Assembly: GCF_013403985.1 (NCBI RefSeq)
Contig: NZ_JABFDF010000003.1
Location: forward strand, 434,001 to 498,000
Direction of reading: 5' to 3'
Length of the DNA stretch: 64,000 nucleotides
Source of the DNA: Winogradskyella ludwigii
GTDB lineage: Bacteria; Bacteroidota; Bacteroidia; Flavobacteriales; Flavobacteriaceae
Of the stretch, positions 56,401 to 64,000 are shown piece after piece. Each line of letters opens with the position of its first letter. Position 1 is the stretch's first letter. The position numbers were made by a program, and so were the translations under genes. The notes under the pieces are model-generated. The model searched no databases and was not told the origin of the DNA. It saw only the letters and a program-made list of their open reading frames with translations.

Positions 56401-57001
56401 ATGGTACGAGGATGGTAAACTATTTAACAAGAAAAATACCTTTACAGATTTTATAGCTTGTGCAGACTATCTCATTGCAGAAAACTATGCTAAAAAGGGT
56501 AGTATTGTTGCCCAAGGTGGCAGCGCTGGTGGTCTATTAATGGGTGCCGTAATTAATGAACGACCAGAATTATTCAATACCGTAATTTTAGATGTGCCGT
56601 TTGTAGACGTTATAAATACCATGTTAGACGAAAACTTACCACTAACCGTTGGCGAGTTTGAAGAATGGGGAAATCCTAAAAACAAAAAAGCATACCAATA
56701 CATCAAGTCCTACAGTCCTTATGATAACGTGAAAGCACAAAATTACCCCAATCTACTGTTCTTCACTGGACTGAACGATACTAGAGTAGGGTATTGGGAG
56801 CCCGCTAAAATGGTAGCCAAACTAAGAGCTACTAAAACCGATGATAACGTACTGCTATTAAAAACAGACTTTTCTAACGGACACTCTGGTGGTTCTGGCA
56901 GATTTGCTGGCTTTAGAGATAGCGCGTATAAATTAGCTTTGATTTTTGAGTTGGAGCGATTATCAAAAATAACACCTAAAGCGCAGGTTTTAAATAATTA
57001 A
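53441..57001 (+). CDS. Carboxypeptidase-regulatory-like region fused to a prolyl oligopeptidase (S9)
   Basis: 1186 residues. Signal peptide ending A-K-A-Q. Residues about 36-125 form a CarboxypepD_reg-like (TonB-plug-associated) beta domain (R-G-T-I-V-D-K-T-D-G-T-P-L-P-Y-A-Y). About 130-490 resembles the stand-alone Bacteroidetes proteins that follow such domains (Y-Y-R-E-T-M-T-E-N-G near 160). From about 500 an oligopeptidase B-like protein begins (D-N-Y-A-W-L-K-D), with a beta-propeller and a C-terminal hydrolase domain: nucleophile S1028 in G-G-S-A-G-G, D1113 in L-N-D-T-R-V and H1148 in G-H-S-G-G-S-G-R. The gene looks richer in G/C-ending codons than its neighbours. It is expected to act as an extracytoplasmic peptidase. 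I do not recognise this fusion as standard. Confidence 0.88.
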   Translation: MPSKPLFLLLCLIMSFAKAQNNQTNTTSAPETITETIRGTIVDKTDGTPLPYAYLKIDKTALGTVTEGDGKFQITIPKKYDSYTITISYLGFEDLILNIAEFKALNGTTINMTSESVSLDEVLVEETKEKLPSAKSLLRKVIKNIPSNYSTSPSLITGYYRETMTENGEYIKYTDAACEYYEAPYRKKKYKWRDYQSPYDFSMSSGTFNFDANSLHRIHFHHQTLKEEQVNVINSRSSSSLSKREFHGNIEGGPLSLFSRNRVKYQQSFLGKKATRDFDYTISEELDDSGNWVYVLEFQTKTTKADLDAVASPDRRNRKQWNKANKRKLLKGKIYINPDNYAVMRYESSIPNQLKEYFCGYKYNQVKHFDYKLDVRFKKNGEHYVIDNMRHEDEFIFKDSITQTTTYYSAISEFKTSKINTNIVKKFPREDNFANTMSNHLYEFPLDYDNKFWQNYTLNNPIATIDTIIRKDMEFEKTLEQQFRDKHIRNDSMPQPKAPIITSSFKIHGETYTDNYAWLKDTKAPINNKPVMEYLRQENKYTDNYNIPLKKAQRNIFKQLVKTVEKNTSSLPVKKNGYSYYSSYTEDDEYPIYYRKGITKDTLTEVLLDVNELAKEKDYYTASPGAVSPNNQFIMVYENTTGTDEYTLKIKDLSNHTFLTDSINSVGGTVWLDNNTFLYVNVEKGTYRQSKVMRHSIGTDSNTDTIIYEEKDPSFGVSIQKSKSKDYIFFNTSSSTSSENWYLKTDNPTGDFKIIKPREKGHLYGVEHHKDLFYIITNKNALNYKIATVPVNAIETRTWTDIIPHQKGVLIQNLQVFDNYLVINEKENAQPRLKIIDQTTKESHFIKLKEDFYNIGIGYNPEFATDSLQFSYSSFETPSTTYKYNMATKKKRLVKQHSKPITHPFYKYVVERKWVTAKDGQLIPLTLISHKWRSKRKSDNHKVYLTSYGSYGSGQGIPGGVTAHMLVNSGYVYAIAHIRGGDDMGKEWYEDGKLFNKKNTFTDFIACADYLIAENYAKKGSIVAQGGSAGGLLMGAVINERPELFNTVILDVPFVDVINTMLDENLPLTVGEFEEWGNPKNKKAYQYIKSYSPYDNVKAQNYPNLLFFTGLNDTRVGYWEPAKMVAKLRATKTDDNVLLLKTDFSNGHSGGSGRFAGFRDSAYKLALIFELERLSKITPKAQVLNN

Positions 57002-57070
57002 ACTATTACGGCATGGATGGAAATAGCGGAATGGCATAATTAAAACATAACCTTAATTCGTATAGCATTA

Positions 57071-57697
57071 TTATATTAATCCTCCAAACAGAGCGTGGCA
57101 AGCAATAAAAGCAATTACTGATAAAATAATACCAATTAAAAAGATGTTAAATGATTTACGAAGCAATTTAAATTTACGATCAATTGTTTTCCCTAAATGG
57201 TAAGTGTCTTTTGCAATGGTTTTATAAAGCTCATCACCTTCATTCATTAAGTTAGTAACACTATTTACGTACTCTTCTTCTTCCATTTCTTGAAAATTAC
57301 CATAAAACATTAAATTGTTAGCCTCGCTTTTTCCGTGAACTAGTTCTGGACGCGTCGCGAATATAGCAAAGGCTATTGATGTTAGATTGGTAAACAAAAT
57401 CATTATAACTGGATAAATAAGATGAGGGTCTTCACTTAATTGATTCATTACAGTACCAAGTATTAATGATAAAATCAAAGCATTTATAGATATTAAAATG
57501 TTTGATTTTGTATCTATCATCGTATTTAAGGTATACTGATTTTTAGATAACAACCTAAATAATGTTTCTACACCGCGTTCAGACCTTGGTGCTACTTTTG
57601 CTAGTTTCTTTTTTAGCTGTTTTAAGGCCTCTTTATCTATATTTAATTCTTCCATTAAATACTTATCTTCTGCTTTTCCTTTTGATTTATCACTCAT
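57071..57697 (-). CDS. DUF5706/PycTM-like membrane protein
   Basis: 208 residues. A charged N-terminal region (1-45) with R-G-V-E-T-L-F-R-L-L-S-K-N-Q leads to two adjacent membrane helices (about 67-84 and 95-115), a soluble stretch, and a third helix near the C terminus (184-205). The sequence follows the pattern of DUF5706 (PycTM), the family that supplies the membrane-disrupting effector in Pycsar anti-phage systems. Many Bacteroidetes members carry an N-terminal HD domain; this one does not. No pyrimidine cyclase is nearby. Its start overlaps the polyphosphate-kinase stop by 4 bp (ATGA), so translation is coupled and the two products probably work together. Confidence 0.82.
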   Translation of the reverse strand: MSDKSKGKAEDKYLMEELNIDKEALKQLKKKLAKVAPRSERGVETLFRLLSKNQYTLNTMIDTKSNILISINALILSLILGTVMNQLSEDPHLIYPVIMILFTNLTSIAFAIFATRPELVHGKSEANNLMFYGNFQEMEEEEYVNSVTNLMNEGDELYKTIAKDTYHLGKTIDRKFKLLRKSFNIFLIGIILSVIAFIACHALFGGLI

Positions 57698-59688
57698 AAT
57701 AAAGTTTTATATATTATATGTTGAGAACACTCTCCTAATGCATCTTTTTCAACGTAATTGTTGTTTTGATTAGCATCTATTAATCTAGATTTTATAGTAT
57801 CGTTTAATTGTATGTCTAATAATTCTTTTAATTTTAAATGAATATCAGGATCTAGAATAGGTGTTATGACTTCTATTCTATGATCTAAATTACGTGTCAT
57901 CCAATCTGCAGAACCAAGGTACATTTTTTCTTTTCCACTATTTCCAAAAACATAAATTCTTCCGTGTTCTAAAAATCGATCGACAATACTAGTTATAACT
58001 ATGTTTTCACTTTGCCCTTCAATTCCTGGAATTAGGCAACAAATACCACGAATAAGCAATCTTATTTTTACACCTGCGTTACTAGCCTTATAAAGTAACT
58101 TAATCATTTTGGTATCTTGAAGACTATTTAATTTTAAAATTATATAGGCTTCTTTACCCGCTGTTGCATTTTCAATTTCTAAATCTATTAACTCTGTAAA
58201 TTTACTTCGTGTAGTAAATGGCGATACTAAAAGCTGGTTAGATTTTGGTATAATAATTTGTCGTTCTAACACTTGAAATACTTGGCAGAGTTCTCCTGTA
58301 ATTTTAGGATTTGCTGTCAATAATCCAAAATCGGTATAAATTTCTGATGTTTTTTCATTAAAATTACCTGTACTTATGTAGCCATATATATGCGATGTAT
58401 TTTCTTCAATACGCTCTATATATAAAATTTTAGAATGTACTTTTATTCCTGGATAACTATAAACTACATTAGCTCCATTCTCTTCTAATATTTTTCCCCA
58501 TTTAATATTATTTTCTTCATCAAAACGCGCTTTTGTTTCTATAAACACAAACACTTCTTTTCCGTTTTTAACCGCATTTAATAAAGCCTTTGCTACAAGC
58601 GAATCTTTTGATATTCTATATAAAGTAATTTTAATTCTTTGAACATTAACATCATTAGAAGCCTCTTCTAGCAATTGTATAACGGGTTGGTAGGATTGAT
58701 ATGGAAAACACAAAAGCCGATCCTTATCTTTAATAGCCTTAAACATGTTTGAATAACCGTTAAACTCTTTATTTGATAATGGTGGAAGATCTAAAAAAGA
58801 TAAATTTTTAGAGGTTGGATTTGGGAAACCGAATAAGTCTTTAAAATTATGATAAGTACCGCCTTTTATAATATCTGTCTCATTAATATCTAAAACTTCA
58901 TTTAACTTTAATTGTAGTTTTTTTGGGGTTAACTCATCAATTAATGCTCTTGTAACTTGACCACTAACTCTATTAGGTAATGCACTTTTAATCTTATCTA
59001 ACAAATTACCGGAATATTCATTGTCTATATACAACTCAGCATCTCTTGAAATTTTTATACTATAAAATTCCTGTTCATAAATTGTTTTTAGATGGTGTTT
59101 TAAGATATCGTCTACAAATGTTATGTAATGTTTATTATCTACCGAAGGAAGTACTACAAAACGAGGTGAGTCCTCATTGATTTTTACCCAAAGAAGCATA
59201 TCGTCTTCCATTTGGGAAACTAAATACAAGGCTTCATTTTCAAGAAAAGGTTTGTTTTTACTAAAATTTAAAGATTGTGAAAGTTGAATGTTTTCTTCAT
59301 AGTACTTTTTACTAAAAGCCTGTTGCTCTTTGTTAAACTCTTTATGAGATAATAGATTAATACCTTCGTTTTGTAATGCCGGAATAATTTCGGTAAAAAA
59401 AACACGTCCAAATTCTTTTTGTTGAATATCAACTTGCTTCTTAATTTCTCTTAATAATTTATTTGGCTTAGTTATTAAGCGTTTTCTAAGTGGCTTATCT
59501 AACTGCTTTATTTTTCTAATATCTGAAACTCTAACTTTAAAAAACTCATCCAAATTAGAAGAAAATATAGCCAAAAATTTAATACGCTCATACAATGGGT
59601 TTCCTTTATCTGTGGCTTCTTGAAGTACGCGATGATTAAATCTTAACCATGATAAATCTCTGTTATAATATTGGTCTGTGTTTAACAT
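57694..59688 (-). CDS. ppk1: Polyphosphate kinase 1
   Basis: 664 residues with the four PPK1 domains: an N-terminal helical domain (Y-Y-N-R-D-L-S-W-L-R-F-N at the start), a head domain (about 110-300) and two PLD-like C-terminal domains. Both active-site histidines are in place: H418 in V-H-S-K-I-L and H575 in L-E-H-G-R-I, the first being the autophosphorylated residue in E. coli PPK1. It makes polyphosphate from ATP, reversibly. It lies 6 bp after the barrel-protein gene and is coupled to the DUF5706 gene. The usual ppx partner is not here. Confidence 0.93.
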   Translation of the reverse strand: MLNTDQYYNRDLSWLRFNHRVLQEATDKGNPLYERIKFLAIFSSNLDEFFKVRVSDIRKIKQLDKPLRKRLITKPNKLLREIKKQVDIQQKEFGRVFFTEIIPALQNEGINLLSHKEFNKEQQAFSKKYYEENIQLSQSLNFSKNKPFLENEALYLVSQMEDDMLLWVKINEDSPRFVVLPSVDNKHYITFVDDILKHHLKTIYEQEFYSIKISRDAELYIDNEYSGNLLDKIKSALPNRVSGQVTRALIDELTPKKLQLKLNEVLDINETDIIKGGTYHNFKDLFGFPNPTSKNLSFLDLPPLSNKEFNGYSNMFKAIKDKDRLLCFPYQSYQPVIQLLEEASNDVNVQRIKITLYRISKDSLVAKALLNAVKNGKEVFVFIETKARFDEENNIKWGKILEENGANVVYSYPGIKVHSKILYIERIEENTSHIYGYISTGNFNEKTSEIYTDFGLLTANPKITGELCQVFQVLERQIIIPKSNQLLVSPFTTRSKFTELIDLEIENATAGKEAYIILKLNSLQDTKMIKLLYKASNAGVKIRLLIRGICCLIPGIEGQSENIVITSIVDRFLEHGRIYVFGNSGKEKMYLGSADWMTRNLDHRIEVITPILDPDIHLKLKELLDIQLNDTIKSRLIDANQNNNYVEKDALGECSQHIIYKTLL

Positions 59689-59693
59689 ATTTT

Positions 59694-60581
59694 TTAAATC
59701 TTAAGTCTAATTCCAGTTCTTAAATAAAGAGTATTAGAACTATCTAACGCTTCAATATTGTCCTTGTTTTCATCTCTTAAATTGACTGAACTGCTAAAAA
59801 TATAAGAAGACCTTGCGTAAAATTGAATGTTTTTAGTGAAATGATATTCATATTGCAATCCACCCAAGATTAAAGACATATTAATACTTTCGGCATCTAA
59901 AGTGCTATCTATTAGAATACCGTGTTGTAGATTGGCTGTAAAACCATCGAGCTCTGCATACAATTTAAATCGGTGTTTACTAGAAGCATGGTACTGCAAA
60001 TTAGTTTTAGGTATACCAAGGTTGTATGACCATTTGGGATGAAATTTCCTGTAATAACTAATAAATGGCAATGGATAAGGAAACCCACGATTTCCGGAAT
60101 ATGAAATACCTAAAATAAGACTCCATGGTTTTTTTGCATTTGGATCCTTTTTTTTATCTTTAATAAAAACAACATCTCCAGAGATTATAACATCTTCAAG
60201 ACTTAAATCATTAGCCGTTAAATTAGAACTAAAACCAGGTGTTAATCTCACGCCTAAACGCCAATCATTTTTTAAAAGTTTTGTGTAAGCAATATTAAGG
60301 TCTAGTAATTGAAAATCACTAATCGTTTCTTTATCAAAAGAAGGATTATCATCCATTACAAGCTTAATATTAGAATAATCAAGACCTAATAATAAATAAG
60401 ATCCTTCTTTTTTTAATTCAATAGGGTAGTTAAATAATCCGCGTATACGACTATATTCTATATCCGAGTTTCCTCTAGGAAGTATGGTGTAATCTATTTT
60501 AGCCAAATCGCTTAATTGGGCGAAACTAAAATTTGCAATAAATACAACACATATTAAAAACGAGTATTTTAAGTTTTTCAT
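59694..60581 (-). CDS. Outer-membrane beta-barrel protein (DUF6268-like)
   Basis: 295 residues: signal peptide ending F-S-F-A-Q, then alternating strands up to a final [10 protein letters not shown]. Segments such as [14 protein letters not shown] and [13 protein letters not shown] resemble the DUF6268 family and the barrel protein at 26623-27525. It overlaps the antiporter gene's end by 4 bp and precedes ppk1 by 5 bp. Function unknown; its place suggests it lets ions or phosphate reach the periplasm. Confidence 0.78.
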   Translation of the reverse strand: MKNLKYSFLICVVFIANFSFAQLSDLAKIDYTILPRGNSDIEYSRIRGLFNYPIELKKEGSYLLLGLDYSNIKLVMDDNPSFDKETISDFQLLDLNIAYTKLLKNDWRLGVRLTPGFSSNLTANDLSLEDVIISGDVVFIKDKKKDPNAKKPWSLILGISYSGNRGFPYPLPFISYYRKFHPKWSYNLGIPKTNLQYHASSKHRFKLYAELDGFTANLQHGILIDSTLDAESINMSLILGGLQYEYHFTKNIQFYARSSYIFSSSVNLRDENKDNIEALDSSNTLYLRTGIRLKI

Positions 60582-61819
60582 TTATATAATTTCTTTACAA
60601 CTTTACCAATACTCAAACCTTGAACAATAATTGAAAATAATACGATAATATAGGTGATATGAAGTATTAAATCTCCCGAAAGCCCTTTACTTAGGCTTAA
60701 AGCTAAAGCAATGGAAATACCTCCACGTAATCCTCCCCAAGTTAAAACAGCAATCGTTTTAATTGGTTTTTTTTCTTCGTGTTTTAATAATGAATAGGGC
60801 AAAAACACAGAAATAAACCGTGCCAATAGCACAATTAGAATGGCTAGAAGACCTAATAAAATATAATTTGTATTAAAATCTAACAGGTGAATAGCAAGTC
60901 CAATCAGAACAAATAAAATACCATTAAAAACATCATCTAAAATTTCCCAAAAAGAATTGATCGCTTTTTGCACTGGGTTTTTATCTTCACTGATATGTAT
61001 TCTGTTTCCTATAAACAGACCAGCAACGACCATGGCTAGTGGTGCGGATATATGTAAGATAAAAGCACCTGATGTTCCGCCCATAACTACAGCAAGTGTA
61101 ATCATTACAGCTAACTGTGGGTTTTCTTTTAAAGATTGTATACATTTTAATCCTAGAAAACCAATGAGTAATCCGTAAAGTAATCCACCAACGGCTTCTT
61201 CTAGAAACAATGTTCCTATTTCTCCTCCAATTTCTGTAGAACTGTGTTCTCCCGTTGCAGTAGCAATTAATAATATTCCAGAAAAAACAACAACACCAAT
61301 ACCGTCATTAAATAACGATTCTCCTTCTATTTTTATACCCAAACTTTTAGAGATATTGGCCTCTTTTAAAATGGCCATAACAGCAATTGGATCCGTTGGA
61401 GAAATTAAAGCACCAAATAAGAGTGCATGTAAAAAGGGGAGTTCTAAACTAAATAATTGTGCACCAAAAAACACTAAGCCACCAACTATAAATGTAGAGA
61501 TGAGAACTCCTAAAGTAGCAAAGAGAAAAATTGATTTTTTTTCTTTGTTAAGGGCTCCTAAATTAACGTGCAATGCACCTGCAAATAGTAAAAAACTTAA
61601 AATACCATCGAGTAACAATGTTTTAAAATCTGCGTTGACAATAATGTCACAAAAGAATCTATAAAATTCAGGAAAAACAGTTTTGCTTAACGTTATTGGA
61701 ATGATTAAAAGTAGACTCAAAATCATTAATCCAATAGTGGTTGGCAGTTTTAACCACTTATAATTAACGTAGTTAAAAAGTGCTGCTATGGTAAATATGA
61801 TACTGAACGATTCGAACAT
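60578..61819 (-). CDS. CPA1-family sodium/proton antiporter
   Basis: 413 residues, about 12 membrane helices. The ion-binding core is visible as S-P-T-D-P-I-A-V (helix with the conserved T-D) and N-D-G-I-G-V-V-V-F (Asn-Asp pair), as in NhaP/CPA1 exchangers. The C-terminal regulatory domain is missing, so it is the minimal form. It exchanges Na+ or K+ for H+ and would affect internal pH and sodium. It lies 1 bp after the potassium-channel gene. It could use the sodium gradient also fed by the decarboxylase at 11683-15937, but ion specificity is not readable. Confidence 0.9.
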   Translation of the reverse strand: MFESFSIIFTIAALFNYVNYKWLKLPTTIGLMILSLLLIIPITLSKTVFPEFYRFFCDIIVNADFKTLLLDGILSFLLFAGALHVNLGALNKEKKSIFLFATLGVLISTFIVGGLVFFGAQLFSLELPFLHALLFGALISPTDPIAVMAILKEANISKSLGIKIEGESLFNDGIGVVVFSGILLIATATGEHSSTEIGGEIGTLFLEEAVGGLLYGLLIGFLGLKCIQSLKENPQLAVMITLAVVMGGTSGAFILHISAPLAMVVAGLFIGNRIHISEDKNPVQKAINSFWEILDDVFNGILFVLIGLAIHLLDFNTNYILLGLLAILIVLLARFISVFLPYSLLKHEEKKPIKTIAVLTWGGLRGGISIALALSLSKGLSGDLILHITYIIVLFSIIVQGLSIGKVVKKLYK

Positions 61820-61820
61820 T

Positions 61821-62486
61821 TTATTTTGATTTTGTATTTATATATTTCCCAACAAAAACAGCTATAACAATAGCAAGGTAAAACTGTCCGATGATATTCA
61901 TAACAAGTGTAAGTGATTGTGCAGGTGCTGTAAGTGGCGTAATATCCCCATAACCAACCGTAGTAATGCTTATAAAACTGAAATAGTAAAAGCTAAAGCC
62001 AGAAAATCCTTTGATGAGTTGAAATGAATTTGAATCGAAGAAATTAATAGTCTCAAAAAGAATACCTCCAAGTATTCCTAAGTAAAGAAATCCTAATAAG
62101 GGGCCTAAAATAAACTGTAAGCTAATTTCCTTTGTTTTTAATAATTGCCTTATTAAAATGACACAGAAACAAGTAAATAACAAAAACGAAAAGACCAATC
62201 TACATATTAAAATAAGTTTAGAATTTTCATTAGAAAGTTCTAGCCAAATAGTTGTTAACGTAAGAAACCCTATAACGTAGGTTGTTAGTTTTGCTAATTT
62301 CCTAGACGCCAGTAATACGCTACTTAAAATAACCAAAGTATAATTTATAACAACGACATAAGCAGGACTAAAGCTACTCAACGCCATATGTATAGGAGTC
62401 AATAAAAAATTAAAAGTTGCCAAGAGCGCAATTAAATACTTATATCGCGCAACGTTCTTCCAGTTAATTATTGATTGTAACTCCAT
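61821..62486 (-). CDS. Two-helix-pore potassium channel (Ion_trans_2)
   Basis: 221 residues. The pore region has the selectivity filter T-T-V-G-Y-G-D (175-181) flanked by two helices (about 130-150 and 190-215), preceded by four more hydrophobic segments (about 15-115) without the charged S4 of voltage-gated channels. No RCK or cyclic-nucleotide domain is present. It is thus a simple K+ channel with an extra N-terminal membrane domain. It is 5 bp from the protease gene and 1 bp before the antiporter gene. Confidence 0.9.
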   Translation of the reverse strand: MELQSIINWKNVARYKYLIALLATFNFLLTPIHMALSSFSPAYVVVINYTLVILSSVLLASRKLAKLTTYVIGFLTLTTIWLELSNENSKLILICRLVFSFLLFTCFCVILIRQLLKTKEISLQFILGPLLGFLYLGILGGILFETINFFDSNSFQLIKGFSGFSFYYFSFISITTVGYGDITPLTAPAQSLTLVMNIIGQFYLAIVIAVFVGKYINTKSK

Positions 62487-62491
62487 TTATA

Positions 62492-63511
62492 TTAAAAATT
62501 AGCTTCAAGAGTTATCACTTTTCCTTTTCTCAATACTTCAATAAGTACTTGGCCGCCAACCTTGAGATTTTCAATTTGCTTTTTAATAGTACCTAAGTCG
62601 TGAGGTGAATTACAACTTAAGCCTTGAATACTTAAAATAATATCTCCGCCTAACCACATATTTTGACCTAATATTTCTGCTTGAAAAACACCTGGCTTTA
62701 ACCCAATTTTATCTGCAAAAGAATTAGGGGTTACACGTTGAATTAAGACTCCTGATTTTTGTGGTGTATTAAAAACTCCTGCTAATCCTTCGCTTAATAA
62801 AACACCATCAAATCCTGTCCAAAAACTATTAACATCAAATAAAACATTCTTTGCAGTATCAATATCCACAGCAAATCCAAGACCTTCAAATCCGCCACTA
62901 TTAGATAATATAAAACTAACAATACCAATAACTTCACCTTTTAGGTTAAACATTGGACCACCTGAGTTTCCTTGATTTATAGAAGCATCTGTCTGTATAA
63001 AACCAGCCATCTCTCCATTAGAAATCATATTTTTATCCATCTTACGACTGATGTGCCCAACAGATAAAGAATGCTCAAGGCCACGAGGTGCACCGATAAT
63101 AAGAATCTGCTCTCCAATTTTTGAATTACTAGAATTCCCTACGGTTGCTGGTTTTAGGTTTGGTGGAACTATTCTTAATTTGAGAAGTGCTACATCTGCT
63201 GCTGTTGAATTTGATATGACATCGGCAGGAAATGTAGTACCATCTTGTAGTTTAACAGAGATTTCATTTGCAGATTCAACAACATGTGAAGCCGTAATAA
63301 TAAAGCCTTCCTTATCAATGATAACACCAGATCCTAAACCACCTGAACGTGTTAATTGCTTGTCTTTTACTTTATATTCTACAACTTCTATAGTTACAAC
63401 TGACGGATCAAGTTGTTCAAATAATAGAGATAAATCTTGAGCATTTACGCTTGCAGTAAAACCAATTAATAATAAGATTAAATAGCTAATGCCTTTTATT
63501 TTATTCTTCAT
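62492..63511 (-). CDS. HtrA/DegP-like periplasmic serine protease with PDZ domain
   Basis: 339 residues. Signal peptide ending S-V-N-A; trypsin-like domain with catalytic H76 (T-A-S-H), D106 (A-A-D-V-A-L-L-K) and S183 (G-N-S-G-G-P); a C-terminal PDZ domain (about 245-335). The usual DegP length is longer with two PDZ domains; this is the one-PDZ DegS/HhoA-like form. Its start overlaps the malic-enzyme stop by 11 bp. It leads an operon of ion-transport genes, where it might process or quality-control envelope proteins. Confidence 0.9.
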   Translation of the reverse strand: MKNKIKGISYLILLLIGFTASVNAQDLSLLFEQLDPSVVTIEVVEYKVKDKQLTRSGGLGSGVIIDKEGFIITASHVVESANEISVKLQDGTTFPADVISNSTAADVALLKLRIVPPNLKPATVGNSSNSKIGEQILIIGAPRGLEHSLSVGHISRKMDKNMISNGEMAGFIQTDASINQGNSGGPMFNLKGEVIGIVSFILSNSGGFEGLGFAVDIDTAKNVLFDVNSFWTGFDGVLLSEGLAGVFNTPQKSGVLIQRVTPNSFADKIGLKPGVFQAEILGQNMWLGGDIILSIQGLSCNSPHDLGTIKKQIENLKVGGQVLIEVLRKGKVITLEANF

Positions 63512-64000
63512 AATTCTTATAGGCTTCCTTTACAGCTTCTGCAACTTTTGAAGCAATTTGTTTATTTAAACTTTTGGGTATAATGTGTTCTCTATCTGGC
63601 GTTATCACGCAATTTGCAATAGCATAAGCAGCTGCAATTTTCATTTTTGGTGTAATACGTTTTGCTCTACAATCTAGCGCACCTCTAAAAATTCCAGGAA
63701 ATGCTAATACATTATTTACTTGATTAGGATAATCACTTCGGCCTGTTGCTATTATCGCAGCACCACCTTTTAGAGCTTCTTCTGGCATAATTTCAGGATT
63801 AGGATTTGCGAGTGCAAAAATAACCGGATCCTTAGCCATCGTTTTAACATCTTCTGCGGTTAAAATATTAGCAACACTTACACCAATAAAAACGTCTGCA
63901 CCTTGAATCGCGTGTTTAAGCGTACCTTCAACATTTTCTGGATTAGAATAGTTAAGTAACTCAATTTTAACAGGATTTAAATCTGTTCTGTTTTTATGAA
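63501..64000 (-). CDS. Malic enzyme, C-terminal part (runs off the window)
   Basis: About 166 codons are open from base 64000 to the stop at 63501. The frame contains the NAD(P)-binding half of malic enzyme: G-A-D-V-F-I-G-V-S, F-A-L-A-N-P-N-P-E-I, G-R-S-D-Y-P-N-Q-V-N-N-V-L-A-F-P-G-I-F-R-G-A. It converts malate to pyruvate and CO2 with NAD(P) reduction. The protein ends soon after the G-A-L-D region, without the phosphotransacetylase-like domain of MaeB-type enzymes, so it is the short form. Its 3' end overlaps the protease gene by 11 bp, making it the first visible gene of that operon. Confidence 0.9.
   Translation of the reverse strand, partial: HKNRTDLNPVKIELLNYSNPENVEGTLKHAIQGADVFIGVSVANILTAEDVKTMAKDPVIFALANPNPEIMPEEALKGGAAIIATGRSDYPNQVNNVLAFPGIFRGALDCRAKRITPKMKIAAAYAIANCVITPDREHIIPKSLNKQIASKVAEAVKEAYKNYEE

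Noticed and set aside
57071-57697. Complete Pycsar anti-phage system
   Set aside because: Only the effector-like half is present; no pyrimidine cyclase gene is in the window, and the neighbours are ion-transport and polyphosphate genes, so a defence call is not supported.
1-64000. Mobile elements, prophage, integrase or attachment sites, tRNA and rRNA genes
   Set aside because: I looked for transposase, integrase or phage structural motifs, long terminal inverted repeats and tRNA cloverleaf signatures and saw none.

Overview
The window is a low-GC (roughly one third G+C), densely coded chromosome segment from a member of the Bacteroidetes, most likely a marine Flavobacteriaceae. Evidence for this: Bacteroidetes-type promoters (TTG, about 20 bp, TAnnTTTG) precede several genes; there are lipoproteins, a type IX secretion (T9SS) C-terminal domain, and Bacteroidetes-typical families (DUF4270, DUF4907, DUF5706, DUF6268-like, DUF6515); and Shine-Dalgarno sequences are weak. 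I saw no rRNA, tRNA, CRISPR array, insertion sequence or prophage. It reads as ordinary chromosome carrying several self-contained modules.

Layout. 1-6075: the 5' part of a DnaQ-type exonuclease gene, then a cold-adaptation group (two cold-shock proteins, a fatty-acid desaturase, a Crp/Fnr regulator, two tandem DEAD-box helicases). Between the first csp gene and the convergent desaturase lies an old ~307 bp tandem duplication that left a decayed 3' end of each gene. 6088-11276: a TesA-like esterase divergent from a YbbA/YbbP-type ABC transporter, a GNAT acetyltransferase and ThiE. 11683-23116: a methylmalonyl-CoA module. It holds epimerase, a sodium-pumping decarboxylase (four subunits), an acyl-CoA transferase and both mutase subunits, facing MeaB and an acyl-ACP thioesterase. 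Together these can interconvert succinyl-CoA and propionyl-CoA with the carboxylation step tied to a sodium gradient.

23334-38707: two LytS/LytR-type two-component systems bracket envelope genes. The first sits with a DUF4907 protein, a Kelch-repeat lipoprotein and a beta-barrel protein, divergent from a DUF4270 lipoprotein and a second barrel protein. The second follows a TolC-MacA-MacB tripartite efflux operon and a lipoprotein with two DUF1566/Lcl domains. 38962-41752: a DUF6515 protein, a MarC-type membrane protein and a luciferase-like oxidoreductase. 41783-47823: a polyol (probably mannitol) utilisation locus with a Nudix-type regulator, a barrel protein, an NCS1-type permease, a long-chain polyol dehydrogenase and a PfkB sugar kinase. 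A palindrome sits exactly on the predicted transcription start.

47948-57001: a T9SS-exported protein with four 177-bp calcium-binding-type repeats, a barrel protein, a GAF-domain histidine kinase, a Mpo1-like protein, and a 1186-residue protein that joins a TonB-type carboxypeptidase-regulatory-like region to a prolyl oligopeptidase. 57071-64000 (minus strand): a tight operon of malic enzyme (partial), HtrA-like protease, two-pore-domain-type potassium channel, CPA1 sodium/proton antiporter, barrel protein, polyphosphate kinase and a DUF5706 membrane protein. DUF5706 is the family of the Pycsar anti-phage effector PycTM. This operon, the DUF4907/Kelch/DUF4270 locus and the sodium-coupled methylmalonyl module are the parts most worth following up.
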